Assembly: GCA_028705785.1 (NCBI GenBank)
Contig: JAQWCT010000051.1
Span: forward strand, 1 to 12,873
DNA length: 12,873 bases
From: Sulfurospirillaceae bacterium
GTDB taxonomy: Bacteria; Campylobacterota; Campylobacteria; Campylobacterales; Sulfurospirillaceae
Direction: 5' to 3'
How positions within the stretch are numbered: the first letter of the stretch is position 1; every line of letters starts with the position of its first letter. Made by a program: the position numbers and the translations under genes. Positions 1 to 5,508 of the stretch are shown here, piece after piece. The notes under the pieces were generated by a model. It saw nothing but the letters and a program-made list of their open reading frames with translations, ran no database searches and was not told the origin of the DNA.

Positions 1-2
1 TT

Positions 3-404
3 CCTGTTTTGAGCGTGTATGAAAACATCGAATATCCTCTTATTATGATTCAAAACTTGAGTGAGAGTGAACGCAAAAGCAGAGTTTTAAAGCTTTTAGA
101 AGAAGTAGGGATGCTGGAACAAAAAGATAAAACACCCGATAAAATTTCAGGTGGACAAATGCAACGCGTAGCCATTGCAAGAGCTCTTGTGACCAATCCG
201 AAAATCGTTTTTGCCGATGAACCAACGGCTAATTTAGACAGTAAAACAGCATATATGATCATCGAGTTGATGAAAAAAATCCAAAAAGAGCACCAAACGA
301 CTTTTATCTTTGCCACGCACGATGAAAAAATCGTTGCCAATGTAGACAGACTCATCACCATCGTCGATGGGGAAATCGTTGACGAAAAAAGGATGAGCAA
401 ATGA
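3..404 (+). CDS. ABC transporter ATP-binding protein (LolD/MacB type), 5'-truncated
   Basis: This is the C-terminal part of the ATPase that would power the permease encoded next. The reading frame is open to the left edge (codons at 3-8 read Pro-Val before Leu-Ser-Val-Tyr-Glu-Asn), so the TTG at 9 is not the real start. The Walker A motif and most of the Q-loop lie outside the window. Visible are the post-Q-loop segment (LSVYENIEYPL), the ABC signature ISGGQMQRVAIARAL, Walker B plus D-loop (IVFADEPTANLD) and the H-loop histidine in FIFATHDE. A short signature-to-switch distance and the lack of a C-terminal extension fit the LolD/MacB/FtsE group that pairs with FtsX-fold permeases. The stop overlaps the permease start as ATGA, implying translational coupling. 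The substrate cannot be read from the ATPase. Confidence 0.93.
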   Translation, partial: PVLSVYENIEYPLIMIQNLSESERKSRVLKLLEEVGMLEQKDKTPDKISGGQMQRVAIARALVTNPKIVFADEPTANLDSKTAYMIIELMKKIQKEHQTTFIFATHDEKIVANVDRLITIVDGEIVDEKRMSK

Positions 405-1639
405 ACAATATCTTCAAAATTTCGTATAGAAATCTCAAAAGAAATGGCAGAAGAACGCTTTTAACAGCTTCACTCATCACAATAGGCGTAGTTTTTGTAC
501 TCATCTATGCCGCCCTCTCAGGCAGTTTTAAAAGCTACACCGTAGGACAAATCACGGATTCGTTGATGGGACATATCCAAATCCATAAAAAAGGCTATGT
601 GGCTTCGGTGGACAACCTTCCACTCGATAGAAATCTCAATGCAAAAATGCTTGAATTTATAGAACCACAACTCAAAGAAAATGCTTTGATAGAGAGTTAT
701 TCGTATCGCATCAAATTTGGCGCAATGTTTTCGAACTTTACGAGTACCACGAACATTAGACTCAATGCCATTGACCCCCAAAGAGAGTTTAAAACATTGC
801 CTTTGCTAGAAGGTAGAATCACCGATATGAATGTTACTTTTAAACCGGGTGAAATCATCGTTCCAGAACTTCTCATTAAAGGCATGGATGTCAAAATCGG
901 CGATACCATCGTGCTGGTTGCGAACAATAAAAATGGCTCAGTCAATGGCATCAATCTTAAAGTCGCAGGAATTGTAGGTCAAATCATGGGACCTGGAGGG
1001 CGAGATGGATACATTCATATAGAAGATGCTAAAAAAGCGCTAAGAATGAACAATGACCTTGAAGTGAGCGAAATCGTCATACGACTCAAAGATGTCGAAA
1101 AACTAAAAATCGCAGAAAAATCGCTTCAACCTATCTTAGAAAAAGTCAACAAAGAAGGCAAGTCTGTCTTTGAAATCCATACTTGGGAAAAACTTTCACC
1201 GTTTTACAACATCATCAAGATGATAGATATTATGAATATTTCAATCCAAACTATTTTAATTTCTATCGTGCTTATTTCTATCCTTAATGTGATGATGATG
1301 AGCGTGTTTGAGCGAGTAAGAGAGATAGGAACTATCGCTGCTATGGGAACACCTCCTTTGACGATTGTGAAGCTTTTCTTGTGTGAGGGTTTGATGTTAG
1401 GTGTCTTTGGTGCAGCGTTGGGAAGTGTTTTGTCCTCAGGCATTGTTTATATCCTTAATATCGTGAAAATTACCTATAGTTTTGGACAACAATCAGGATT
1501 AGAACTTGCACCAAAGCTTAGCCTTGGAGAGATTGGGAGTGTCAGCCTTGTTGTTATTCTTATCTCTTTAGTGGCGTCAATTTCTCCCGCCATCAAAGCT
1601 TCGAGACTTGATCCCGTCGAAGCTTTACGATCTTATTAG
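401..1639 (+). CDS. ABC transporter permease, MacB/LolC-E type (FtsX fold)
   Basis: This is an inner-membrane permease of 412 residues. It has one N-terminal membrane segment (about residues 20-40), a large periplasmic domain (about 45-270, MacB-PCD-like) and three C-terminal segments (about 276-300, 324-353 and 376-397). The coupling-helix region VFERVREIGTIAAMG (about 302-315) and the C-terminal SPAIKASRLDPVEALRSY are typical of the MacB/LolC/LolE family. These transporters do not move solutes across the bilayer. They use ATP-driven periplasmic motions to extract lipids or lipoproteins, or to drive export through a periplasmic/outer-membrane partner. The start is ATG, preceded by AAAGGA with good spacing and overlapping the ATPase stop. 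Only one permease is visible, so a homodimer is likely (inference). LolE-like lipoprotein release, macrolide/peptide export and lipid transport all remain possible. Confidence 0.92.
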   Translation: MNNIFKISYRNLKRNGRRTLLTASLITIGVVFVLIYAALSGSFKSYTVGQITDSLMGHIQIHKKGYVASVDNLPLDRNLNAKMLEFIEPQLKENALIESYSYRIKFGAMFSNFTSTTNIRLNAIDPQREFKTLPLLEGRITDMNVTFKPGEIIVPELLIKGMDVKIGDTIVLVANNKNGSVNGINLKVAGIVGQIMGPGGRDGYIHIEDAKKALRMNNDLEVSEIVIRLKDVEKLKIAEKSLQPILEKVNKEGKSVFEIHTWEKLSPFYNIIKMIDIMNISIQTILISIVLISILNVMMMSVFERVREIGTIAAMGTPPLTIVKLFLCEGLMLGVFGAALGSVLSSGIVYILNIVKITYSFGQQSGLELAPKLSLGEIGSVSLVVILISLVASISPAIKASRLDPVEALRSY

Positions 1640-1648
1640 GAAACAAAA

Positions 1649-2365
1649 ATGAAAAAAACCGTCTTATTTTTACTCACCGCGATGGCTCTTTTTGGGGCAG
1701 AGAGTCTTTTAGAACAAGTCGATAAAAAACTAAGCCCTAGTTCTGCGGATAGCTATAAAAAGCTTATCAATATTGAGCCAGATGGAAGCAGAAAAGAGTT
1801 TTTACTCTATCAAATGAAAAAAGACAAAGACAAAATCGTCTCTTTGTTTTTACAACCCGATAGCGAAAAAGGCAGAAGTACGCTTCGCGTGGGGGAAAAT
1901 ATGTGGCTTTATCTCCCCGATGTAGGCAAACCCATCCGCATTACTTCGATGCAAAGCGTGGTGGGAGGTGTGTTTAACAACAGCGATATTATGCAACTAG
2001 ATTTTTCTGCGGAGTATGACATCGTGAGCCAAAAAGAAGAAAATGGTGAAATCGTACTTGACCTCAAAGCCAAAACGGAGAGTGTTGCGTACGATAAACT
2101 CATTATGCATATCGACAAAAAGTCTACCACTCCGACTAAAATCATTTGTTACACTTCGACGGGTATGCTTATCAAAACGCTTTACTACAAAGAGATGAAA
2201 GATTTTGGTGGTGGCATTGTTCGCCCTTCTGTTATCGAGACTGATTCGCCTTTGTATAAAGGGTACAAATCCATCATGGTATTTGGCAAACTGACTAAAA
2301 GAGAGTTTGCAGATGAGATATTTACCATCGAAAATATCGGCAAAGTGCAAGAGCTTAGACAATAA
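1649..2365 (+). CDS. LolA-like periplasmic protein (outer membrane lipoprotein-sorting family)
   Basis: This is a secreted protein of 238 residues with a clear signal peptide (MKKTVLFLLTAMALFGA, cleavage near residue 17). There is no lipobox cysteine, so it should be soluble in the periplasm. Residues 82-118 contain the hallmark of the LolA-like family often annotated as outer membrane lipoprotein-sorting protein: GENMWLYLPDVGKPIRI followed by a Gly/Asn-rich turn and SDI. Family members adopt a half-barrel that holds a lipid or acyl chain. They usually sit next to RND or ABC permeases, rather than being the housekeeping LolA. The gene starts 9 nt after the permease stop, with AGGAAAC as ribosome site, and its TAA overlaps the next ATG (TAATG). 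The likely role is carrying a lipidic cargo from the permease towards the outer membrane (inference from family and neighbours). Confidence 0.85.
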   Translation: MKKTVLFLLTAMALFGAESLLEQVDKKLSPSSADSYKKLINIEPDGSRKEFLLYQMKKDKDKIVSLFLQPDSEKGRSTLRVGENMWLYLPDVGKPIRITSMQSVVGGVFNNSDIMQLDFSAEYDIVSQKEENGEIVLDLKAKTESVAYDKLIMHIDKKSTTPTKIICYTSTGMLIKTLYYKEMKDFGGGIVRPSVIETDSPLYKGYKSIMVFGKLTKREFADEIFTIENIGKVQELRQ

Positions 2366-3471
2366 TGAAATCTTTACATGTAATGCTTCTAGCCTCTATT
2401 TTAGCCAATGCAGGAGATTACGATTTTGACCTCAGTGCGATTGAGGTCAAGCCTTATACTTTAAGCGGTTACCTCAAAGGTGAGAACAAACTTCAGGGTT
2501 TAAATGAGGACTCACCTCTTTTCCACACGAAAAACAAAGACAGTATGAAAACTTACGCCTCAGAGGGCAACCTCAAGTTTGCCTACTTTCAAGATGCATT
2601 TAAAATTGACTCTGAATTTATGGTCAATTACAACGACAGTGACAACACCTACACTGACAAATACACCATCACACAGCTTTTTGTGCAGTACAAATTTGAC
2701 CAAAATAACCTCGTTGAAGTCGGTAAAAAAGCGCCTAAATGGGGAAAAGGCTACTTCGTCAATCCCATCGCATTTTTTGACCGAAAAAAAGACCCCAATG
2801 ACCCAGAAGCCTCACGAGAAGGCTTTGTGATGGCGAACTATCGGTATAACAAAAGTTATGATGGAGATGTTAAAAACTTCTCGTTAGATGTTTTATTGAT
2901 GAAAAATGACAACCACATCAATAATGATTTTGCTCAGGATGAAGCGGATAATGTGGGAGTGAAAGCTTACTTTTTATATCTTGATACTGACATTGATGTG
3001 ATGTATCTGTACCGTGATAGTGGAGATGATAAAATCGGTTTTGACTTTTCTAGAAATCTCCAAACTAATTTGGAAGTACACGGAGAGTTTGCTAAAACAA
3101 TGGAGAAGGATGACTATGCGTATCTACTTGGATTCAAATATTTAACCGAGTTTGAACTCACTATCACCAGTGAATATTTGTATCAAAAAAATCAAAGTGC
3201 CAAAACAGAACCGTTTTATGACCATCAGTATTTTATGAACAAATTTTCCCAAAAAGAGCCATGGGATTTTTTATACAGTGCTCTTTATTATAAAAATATC
3301 TACAATCTCGAAGATAAGTCGATGCAAAACTCATTTGGTGCGACTTACAACTTTAAAAACAACATGCTCCTTGATATTTCTTACAACATCAATGATGGAA
3401 GAATTGGTTCAGAATATGGTTCAAAGTTGGTTCAAGATACGCTTTGGAGTAAACTCTATTGGTATTTTTAA
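2365..3471 (+). CDS. Predicted outer-membrane beta-barrel protein, family not recognised
   Basis: This protein of 368 residues starts with a short signal peptide (MKSLHVMLLASILANA, cleavage near residue 16). After that it alternates short amphipathic strands with Asp/Asn-rich turns, such as YNDSDNTYTDKYTITQLFVQYKF. It ends in LWSKLYWYF, and a terminal aromatic Phe is the usual recognition signal for the BAM barrel-assembly machinery. These traits support an outer-membrane barrel of porin or exporter type. I do not recognise the family. A tryptophan/lysine segment KAPKWGKGYFVNPIAFF (about 122-138) is probably a conserved landmark. The ATG shares one base with the previous stop, so it is translated with the LolA-like gene. 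The context suggests it is the outer-membrane acceptor or channel of the upstream ABC system. A degenerate copy of the 14-bp repeat lies in codons 4-8. Confidence 0.8.
   Translation: MKSLHVMLLASILANAGDYDFDLSAIEVKPYTLSGYLKGENKLQGLNEDSPLFHTKNKDSMKTYASEGNLKFAYFQDAFKIDSEFMVNYNDSDNTYTDKYTITQLFVQYKFDQNNLVEVGKKAPKWGKGYFVNPIAFFDRKKDPNDPEASREGFVMANYRYNKSYDGDVKNFSLDVLLMKNDNHINNDFAQDEADNVGVKAYFLYLDTDIDVMYLYRDSGDDKIGFDFSRNLQTNLEVHGEFAKTMEKDDYAYLLGFKYLTEFELTITSEYLYQKNQSAKTEPFYDHQYFMNKFSQKEPWDFLYSALYYKNIYNLEDKSMQNSFGATYNFKNNMLLDISYNINDGRIGSEYGSKLVQDTLWSKLYWYF
2374..2388 (-). repeat. Degenerate copy of the 14-bp repeat (one extra T)
   Basis: The + strand reads TTACATGTAA-T-GCTT, which is the repeat with a single T inserted between the palindrome and GCTT. 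It is read on the + strand inside the signal peptide of the beta-barrel gene (Leu-His-Val-Met-Leu). It keeps the genomic orientation of the exact copies but opposes the direction of its host gene. It could be a decayed copy or chance. Confidence 0.5.
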
Positions 3472-3496
3472 AGCACGACTAGAAAAGACTAATATA

Positions 3497-3504
3497 GGGG
3501 GGGG
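3497..3504. repeat. Homopolymeric G8 tract (followed by TGGG)
   Basis: Eight consecutive G, then T and GGG, lie in the 52-bp gap between the beta-barrel stop and the 3' end of tRNA-Leu. In Campylobacter, G tracts of about this length are hypermutable phase-variation elements (family knowledge). Here the tract is outside any convincing ORF, so slippage would not switch a protein. An effect on transcript ends is possible. The gap shows no convincing rho-independent hairpin on either strand. Confidence 0.9.
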
Positions 3505-3523
3505 TGGGAGATTCAAAAGAGAA

Positions 3524-3608
3524 TGGTGCGGATAAAGAGACTCGAACTCCCATGCCTCTCGGCACCAGATCCTAAGTCTGGCGTGTCTACCAATTTCACC
3601 ATATCCGC
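3524..3608 (-). tRNA. tRNA-Leu(UAG)
   Basis: This 85-nt gene has a 7-bp acceptor stem (GCGGATA with TATCCGC), discriminator A and encoded CCA. The anticodon arm is CCAGA-CTTAGGA-TCTGG with anticodon TAG. A long variable arm (TGCCGAGAGGCA) is present, as expected for a class II leucine tRNA, and the T-loop is TTCGAGT. It is the last gene of the five-tRNA array. Confidence 0.96.
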
Positions 3609-3653
3609 ACACAACAGTAGTAAATTTTGCGAAGCTAATGCTCCGTCTTAAGG

Positions 3654-3730
<77 letters not shown>

Positions 3731-3745
3731 ATCTTGGGCAAAAGG

Positions 3746-3822
3746 TGGTGCGCTCGACAGGGGTCGAACCTACAACCTACGGATCCGAAGTCCGTTGCTC
3801 TATCCAATTGAGCTACGAGCGC
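3746..3822 (-). tRNA. tRNA-Arg(UCG)
   Basis: This 77-nt gene has acceptor GCGCTCG paired with CGAGCGC, discriminator A and encoded CCA. The anticodon arm is ACGGA-CTTCGGA-TCCGT, giving anticodon TCG for CGN codons. The D-arm is almost identical to that of the neighbouring Arg(UCU) gene, and the two lie only 15 nt apart. They may therefore derive from a tandem duplication followed by an anticodon change (inference). Confidence 0.95.
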
Positions 3823-3844
3823 ATAAAAACAGCTCTTAAAATAA

Positions 3845-3921
3845 TGGGGTGAGTGATGGGGATCGAACCCACGACCCTCAGAACCACAACCTGATGCTCT
3901 AACCGACTGAGCTACACCCAC
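3845..3921 (-). tRNA. tRNA-His(GUG)
   Basis: This gene has the anticodon arm TCAGG-TTGTGGT-TCTGA with anticodon GTG. The acceptor GTGGGTG pairs with CACTCAC, the discriminator is C and CCA is encoded. An additional G is encoded at position -1 (complement of 3922) and can pair with the discriminator C. That G(-1):C73 pair is the identity element of bacterial tRNA-His; including it extends the mature RNA to 3922. Confidence 0.96.
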
Positions 3922-3952
3922 CATCATTTTTAATAATTTTAACGAAATAACA

Positions 3953-4029
3953 TGGTCGGGGCGAAAGGATTCGAACCTTCGACCCCCTGGTCCCAAACCA
4001 GGTGCGCTACCAGGCTGCGCTACGCCCCG
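3953..4029 (-). tRNA. tRNA-Pro(UGG)
   Basis: This 77-nt gene has acceptor CGGGGCG paired with CGCCCCG, discriminator A and encoded CCA. The anticodon arm CCTGG-TTTGGGA-CCAGG gives anticodon TGG. The C1-G72 first pair and GC-rich acceptor are usual for proline tRNAs. It is the promoter-proximal gene of the array, about 37 nt after the predicted transcription start. Confidence 0.96.
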
Positions 4030-4073
4030 ACTTTCTCAAAAGTCATCTGTTTGGATGTCGATTTAAGGCTGAA

Positions 4074-4102
4074 ATTATATACAAAACAGAGCTGTTTGTC
4101 AA
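4074..4102 (-). promoter_or_regulatory. Perfect consensus sigma-70 promoter of the tRNA array
   Basis: On the - strand the -35 box TTGACA (4097-4102) is followed by a 17-bp spacer and the -10 box TATAAT (4074-4079). Both hexamers match the bacterial consensus exactly at the optimal distance, and transcription should begin near 4067. The nearest downstream gene is tRNA-Pro. Campylobacter-type promoters usually lack a recognisable -35 box, so this one stands out and suggests very strong, factor-independent expression of stable RNA. Confidence 0.92.
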
Positions 4103-4110
4103 GGATTTTT

Positions 4111-4138
4111 AAGAAAAGAGCGTTTATACCGCTCTTTT
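4111..4138 (-). terminator. Rho-independent terminator overlapping the thiG stop codon
   Basis: Arms AAAAGAGCG (4114-4122) and CGCTCTTTT (4130-4138) form a 9-bp stem around a 7-nt loop. On the - strand the 3' arm runs into TTTTCTT, giving a U-rich tail. The thiG TAA (4137-4139) lies at the base of the stem, so the end of the coding sequence is part of the terminator. It insulates the long upstream operon from the tRNA promoter, whose -35 box begins 8 nt after the U tract. Confidence 0.8.
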
Positions 4139-4928
4139 AGTGTTTTGACTGAAACTCAATCAAGCCCTCAGTAGGAGAACTTGCTGTTGCAAAAGGTTTT
4201 TTAGCAATTCTGCCTGCGAGGTAACTTGCTCGCCCAGCCATGACTGCGTACTTCATTGCTTCAGCCATCAAAATAGGGTTTTTAGCTTGTGCGATAGCGG
4301 TGTTGGTTAAAACGCCATCCGCTCCTATTTCCATCGCAATAGCCGCATCACTTGCACATCCGATACCTGCATCGACAATCACAGGGATATTCACAGCTTC
4401 TTTGATGAAGAGAACATTGTACCTATTTTGAATACCAAGACCACTGCCAATAGGTGAAGCGAGAGGCATAATGGCCGCACTTCCTGCATTTTCAAGTCTT
4501 TTTGCCATGATAGGATCGTCATTGGTATAAGTCATGATGGTAAAACCATCGCGCGCCAAGACTTCACATGCTTTAAGGGTCTCCATGACATCAGGATAAA
4601 GCGTTTTTGTAAGATCACCGATAATCTCAAGTTTGATGAGATCAATGCCTGTGGCTTCTCTTACCATCCTAAAAAGAGTAATAGCGTCTTCTGCTGTCGT
4701 ACAACCCGCTGAGTTTGGGAGCATTTTGATGTCTGTTCCTTTGAAGTAATCTAAAAGATTTTCTTCTTTGGGATTGGTGATATTAACGCGTCTTACGGCA
4801 ACAGTGATGAGTTTTGAACCACTGATGAGCGTAGCATCTTTTGTTGTTTGAAAATCAGGGTATTTGCCGCTTCCTACGATGAGGCGACTTGCAAATTCGA
4901 TGTTTCCTACTTTTAGAATATCATTCAT
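4137..4928 (-). CDS. thiG: Thiazole synthase ThiG
   Basis: This enzyme builds the thiazole phosphate moiety of thiamine from 1-deoxy-xylulose 5-phosphate, dehydroglycine and ThiS thiocarboxylate sulfur. The TIM-barrel protein has 263 residues, close to the family norm. Visible landmarks are VAVRRVN (43-49), LPNSAGC (70-76), the Schiff-base lysine in LIKLEIIGD (Lys99), the phosphate-binding PIGSGLG (159-165), DAGIG (186-190) and VLTNTAIA (206-213). The start ATG follows purN by 1 nt, with AGGAAA inside the end of purN serving as ribosome site. There is no room for a TPP riboswitch directly upstream. The partners ThiS, ThiF and ThiH/ThiO are not in this window, so the gene appears detached from the rest of the pathway. 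It is the last gene of the unit. Confidence 0.97.
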   Translation of the reverse strand: MNDILKVGNIEFASRLIVGSGKYPDFQTTKDATLISGSKLITVAVRRVNITNPKEENLLDYFKGTDIKMLPNSAGCTTAEDAITLFRMVREATGIDLIKLEIIGDLTKTLYPDVMETLKACEVLARDGFTIMTYTNDDPIMAKRLENAGSAAIMPLASPIGSGLGIQNRYNVLFIKEAVNIPVIVDAGIGCASDAAIAMEIGADGVLTNTAIAQAKNPILMAEAMKYAVMAGRASYLAGRIAKKPFATASSPTEGLIEFQSKH

Positions 4929-4929
4929 T

Positions 4930-5508
4930 TTATTTCCTATTGAGTAAATTTTTGACTGTTTGGGGTAAAAGTTCGTGTTCTAAGTTATGAATTTTAACTT
5001 CAAAATCTTCCAAACGCATATCTTCTGTTTTTTCAAAACATTGTTGAGCGATAATTTCGCCACCATCTAACACTTCGCTCACAAAATGCACACTAATGCC
5101 TGCAACTTTCATGGGTGATGCAAAACTTTCTTCTATTGCGTTACCGCCTTTAAACAAAGGTAAAAGGGAGGGATGAAGGTTGATAGCTTTGATATTTTGG
5201 GTGAAATAGGGTGTTAAGAAACGCATAAAACCTGCTAAAACAGTAAGCTGTGCCCCACTGTTTTGGATGGCTTCTACTAATGCTTTATCAAAGGCTTCCC
5301 TATTTTCAAAAAGTGTATGGTCGATGATAAGTGGTTCAATGCCATATGCCCTTGATTTTTCGATGCCTAAGGCGTTTGGACGATTGCAGATGGTGGTGGC
5401 GACTTCTATTTTACAATGTTCAAAAACTTGGTTGTGCAGTTTTTCCAAAAGCTTTTCGAGGTTCGAGCCCTCACCACTAAAGAGAATAGCGATTTTTTTT
5501 ATAACCAT
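4930..5508 (-). CDS. purN: Phosphoribosylglycinamide formyltransferase PurN
   Basis: This enzyme transfers a formyl group from 10-formyltetrahydrofolate to GAR, the third step of de novo purine synthesis, in the cytosol. It has 192 residues, as usual. The nucleotide/phosphate loop is ILFSGEGSNLEKL (8-20). The catalytic triad is intact: Asn110 and His112 in INLHPSLLP and Asp148 in VLDGGEI. The segment after HPSLLP reads FKGGNAIEESF, where many relatives carry a histidine in place of Asn123; this is a local variation outside the triad. The ATG lies inside the end of nnr (10-nt overlap) and has AAAGG six bases upstream, so translation is coupled to nnr. FolE, which feeds the folate pool used by this enzyme, is encoded nearby on the other strand. 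Confidence 0.96.
   Translation of the reverse strand: MVIKKIAILFSGEGSNLEKLLEKLHNQVFEHCKIEVATTICNRPNALGIEKSRAYGIEPLIIDHTLFENREAFDKALVEAIQNSGAQLTVLAGFMRFLTPYFTQNIKAINLHPSLLPLFKGGNAIEESFASPMKVAGISVHFVSEVLDGGEIIAQQCFEKTEDMRLEDFEVKIHNLEHELLPQTVKNLLNRK

Noticed and set aside
9..11. TTG as the start codon of the first gene
   Set aside because: The frame stays open upstream and the protein lacks Walker A and the complete Q-loop, so the gene is truncated by the window edge.
2579..2830. Thr/Ser/Lys-rich frame inside the beta-barrel gene
   Set aside because: It is an out-of-frame shadow; the longer frame has a signal peptide and a terminal Phe and is coupled to its neighbours.
2955..2968. AAGCTTAC at the beta-barrel gene as another repeat copy
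   Set aside because: Only the first eight bases match; AAGCTT occurs many times in this AT-rich window, so this is likely chance.
3472..3523. Rho-independent terminator for the beta-barrel gene or the tRNA array
   Set aside because: No stem of useful length followed by a T tract could be found on either strand.
3421..3612. Open reading frame antisense to the beta-barrel end and through tRNA-Leu
   Set aside because: Its peptide (CGYGEIGRHARLR...) is the familiar spurious translation of a tRNA-Leu gene.
4840..4935. TPP riboswitch ahead of thiG
   Set aside because: Only 1 nt separates purN and thiG, and no THI-box-like sequence was seen in the coding end of purN.
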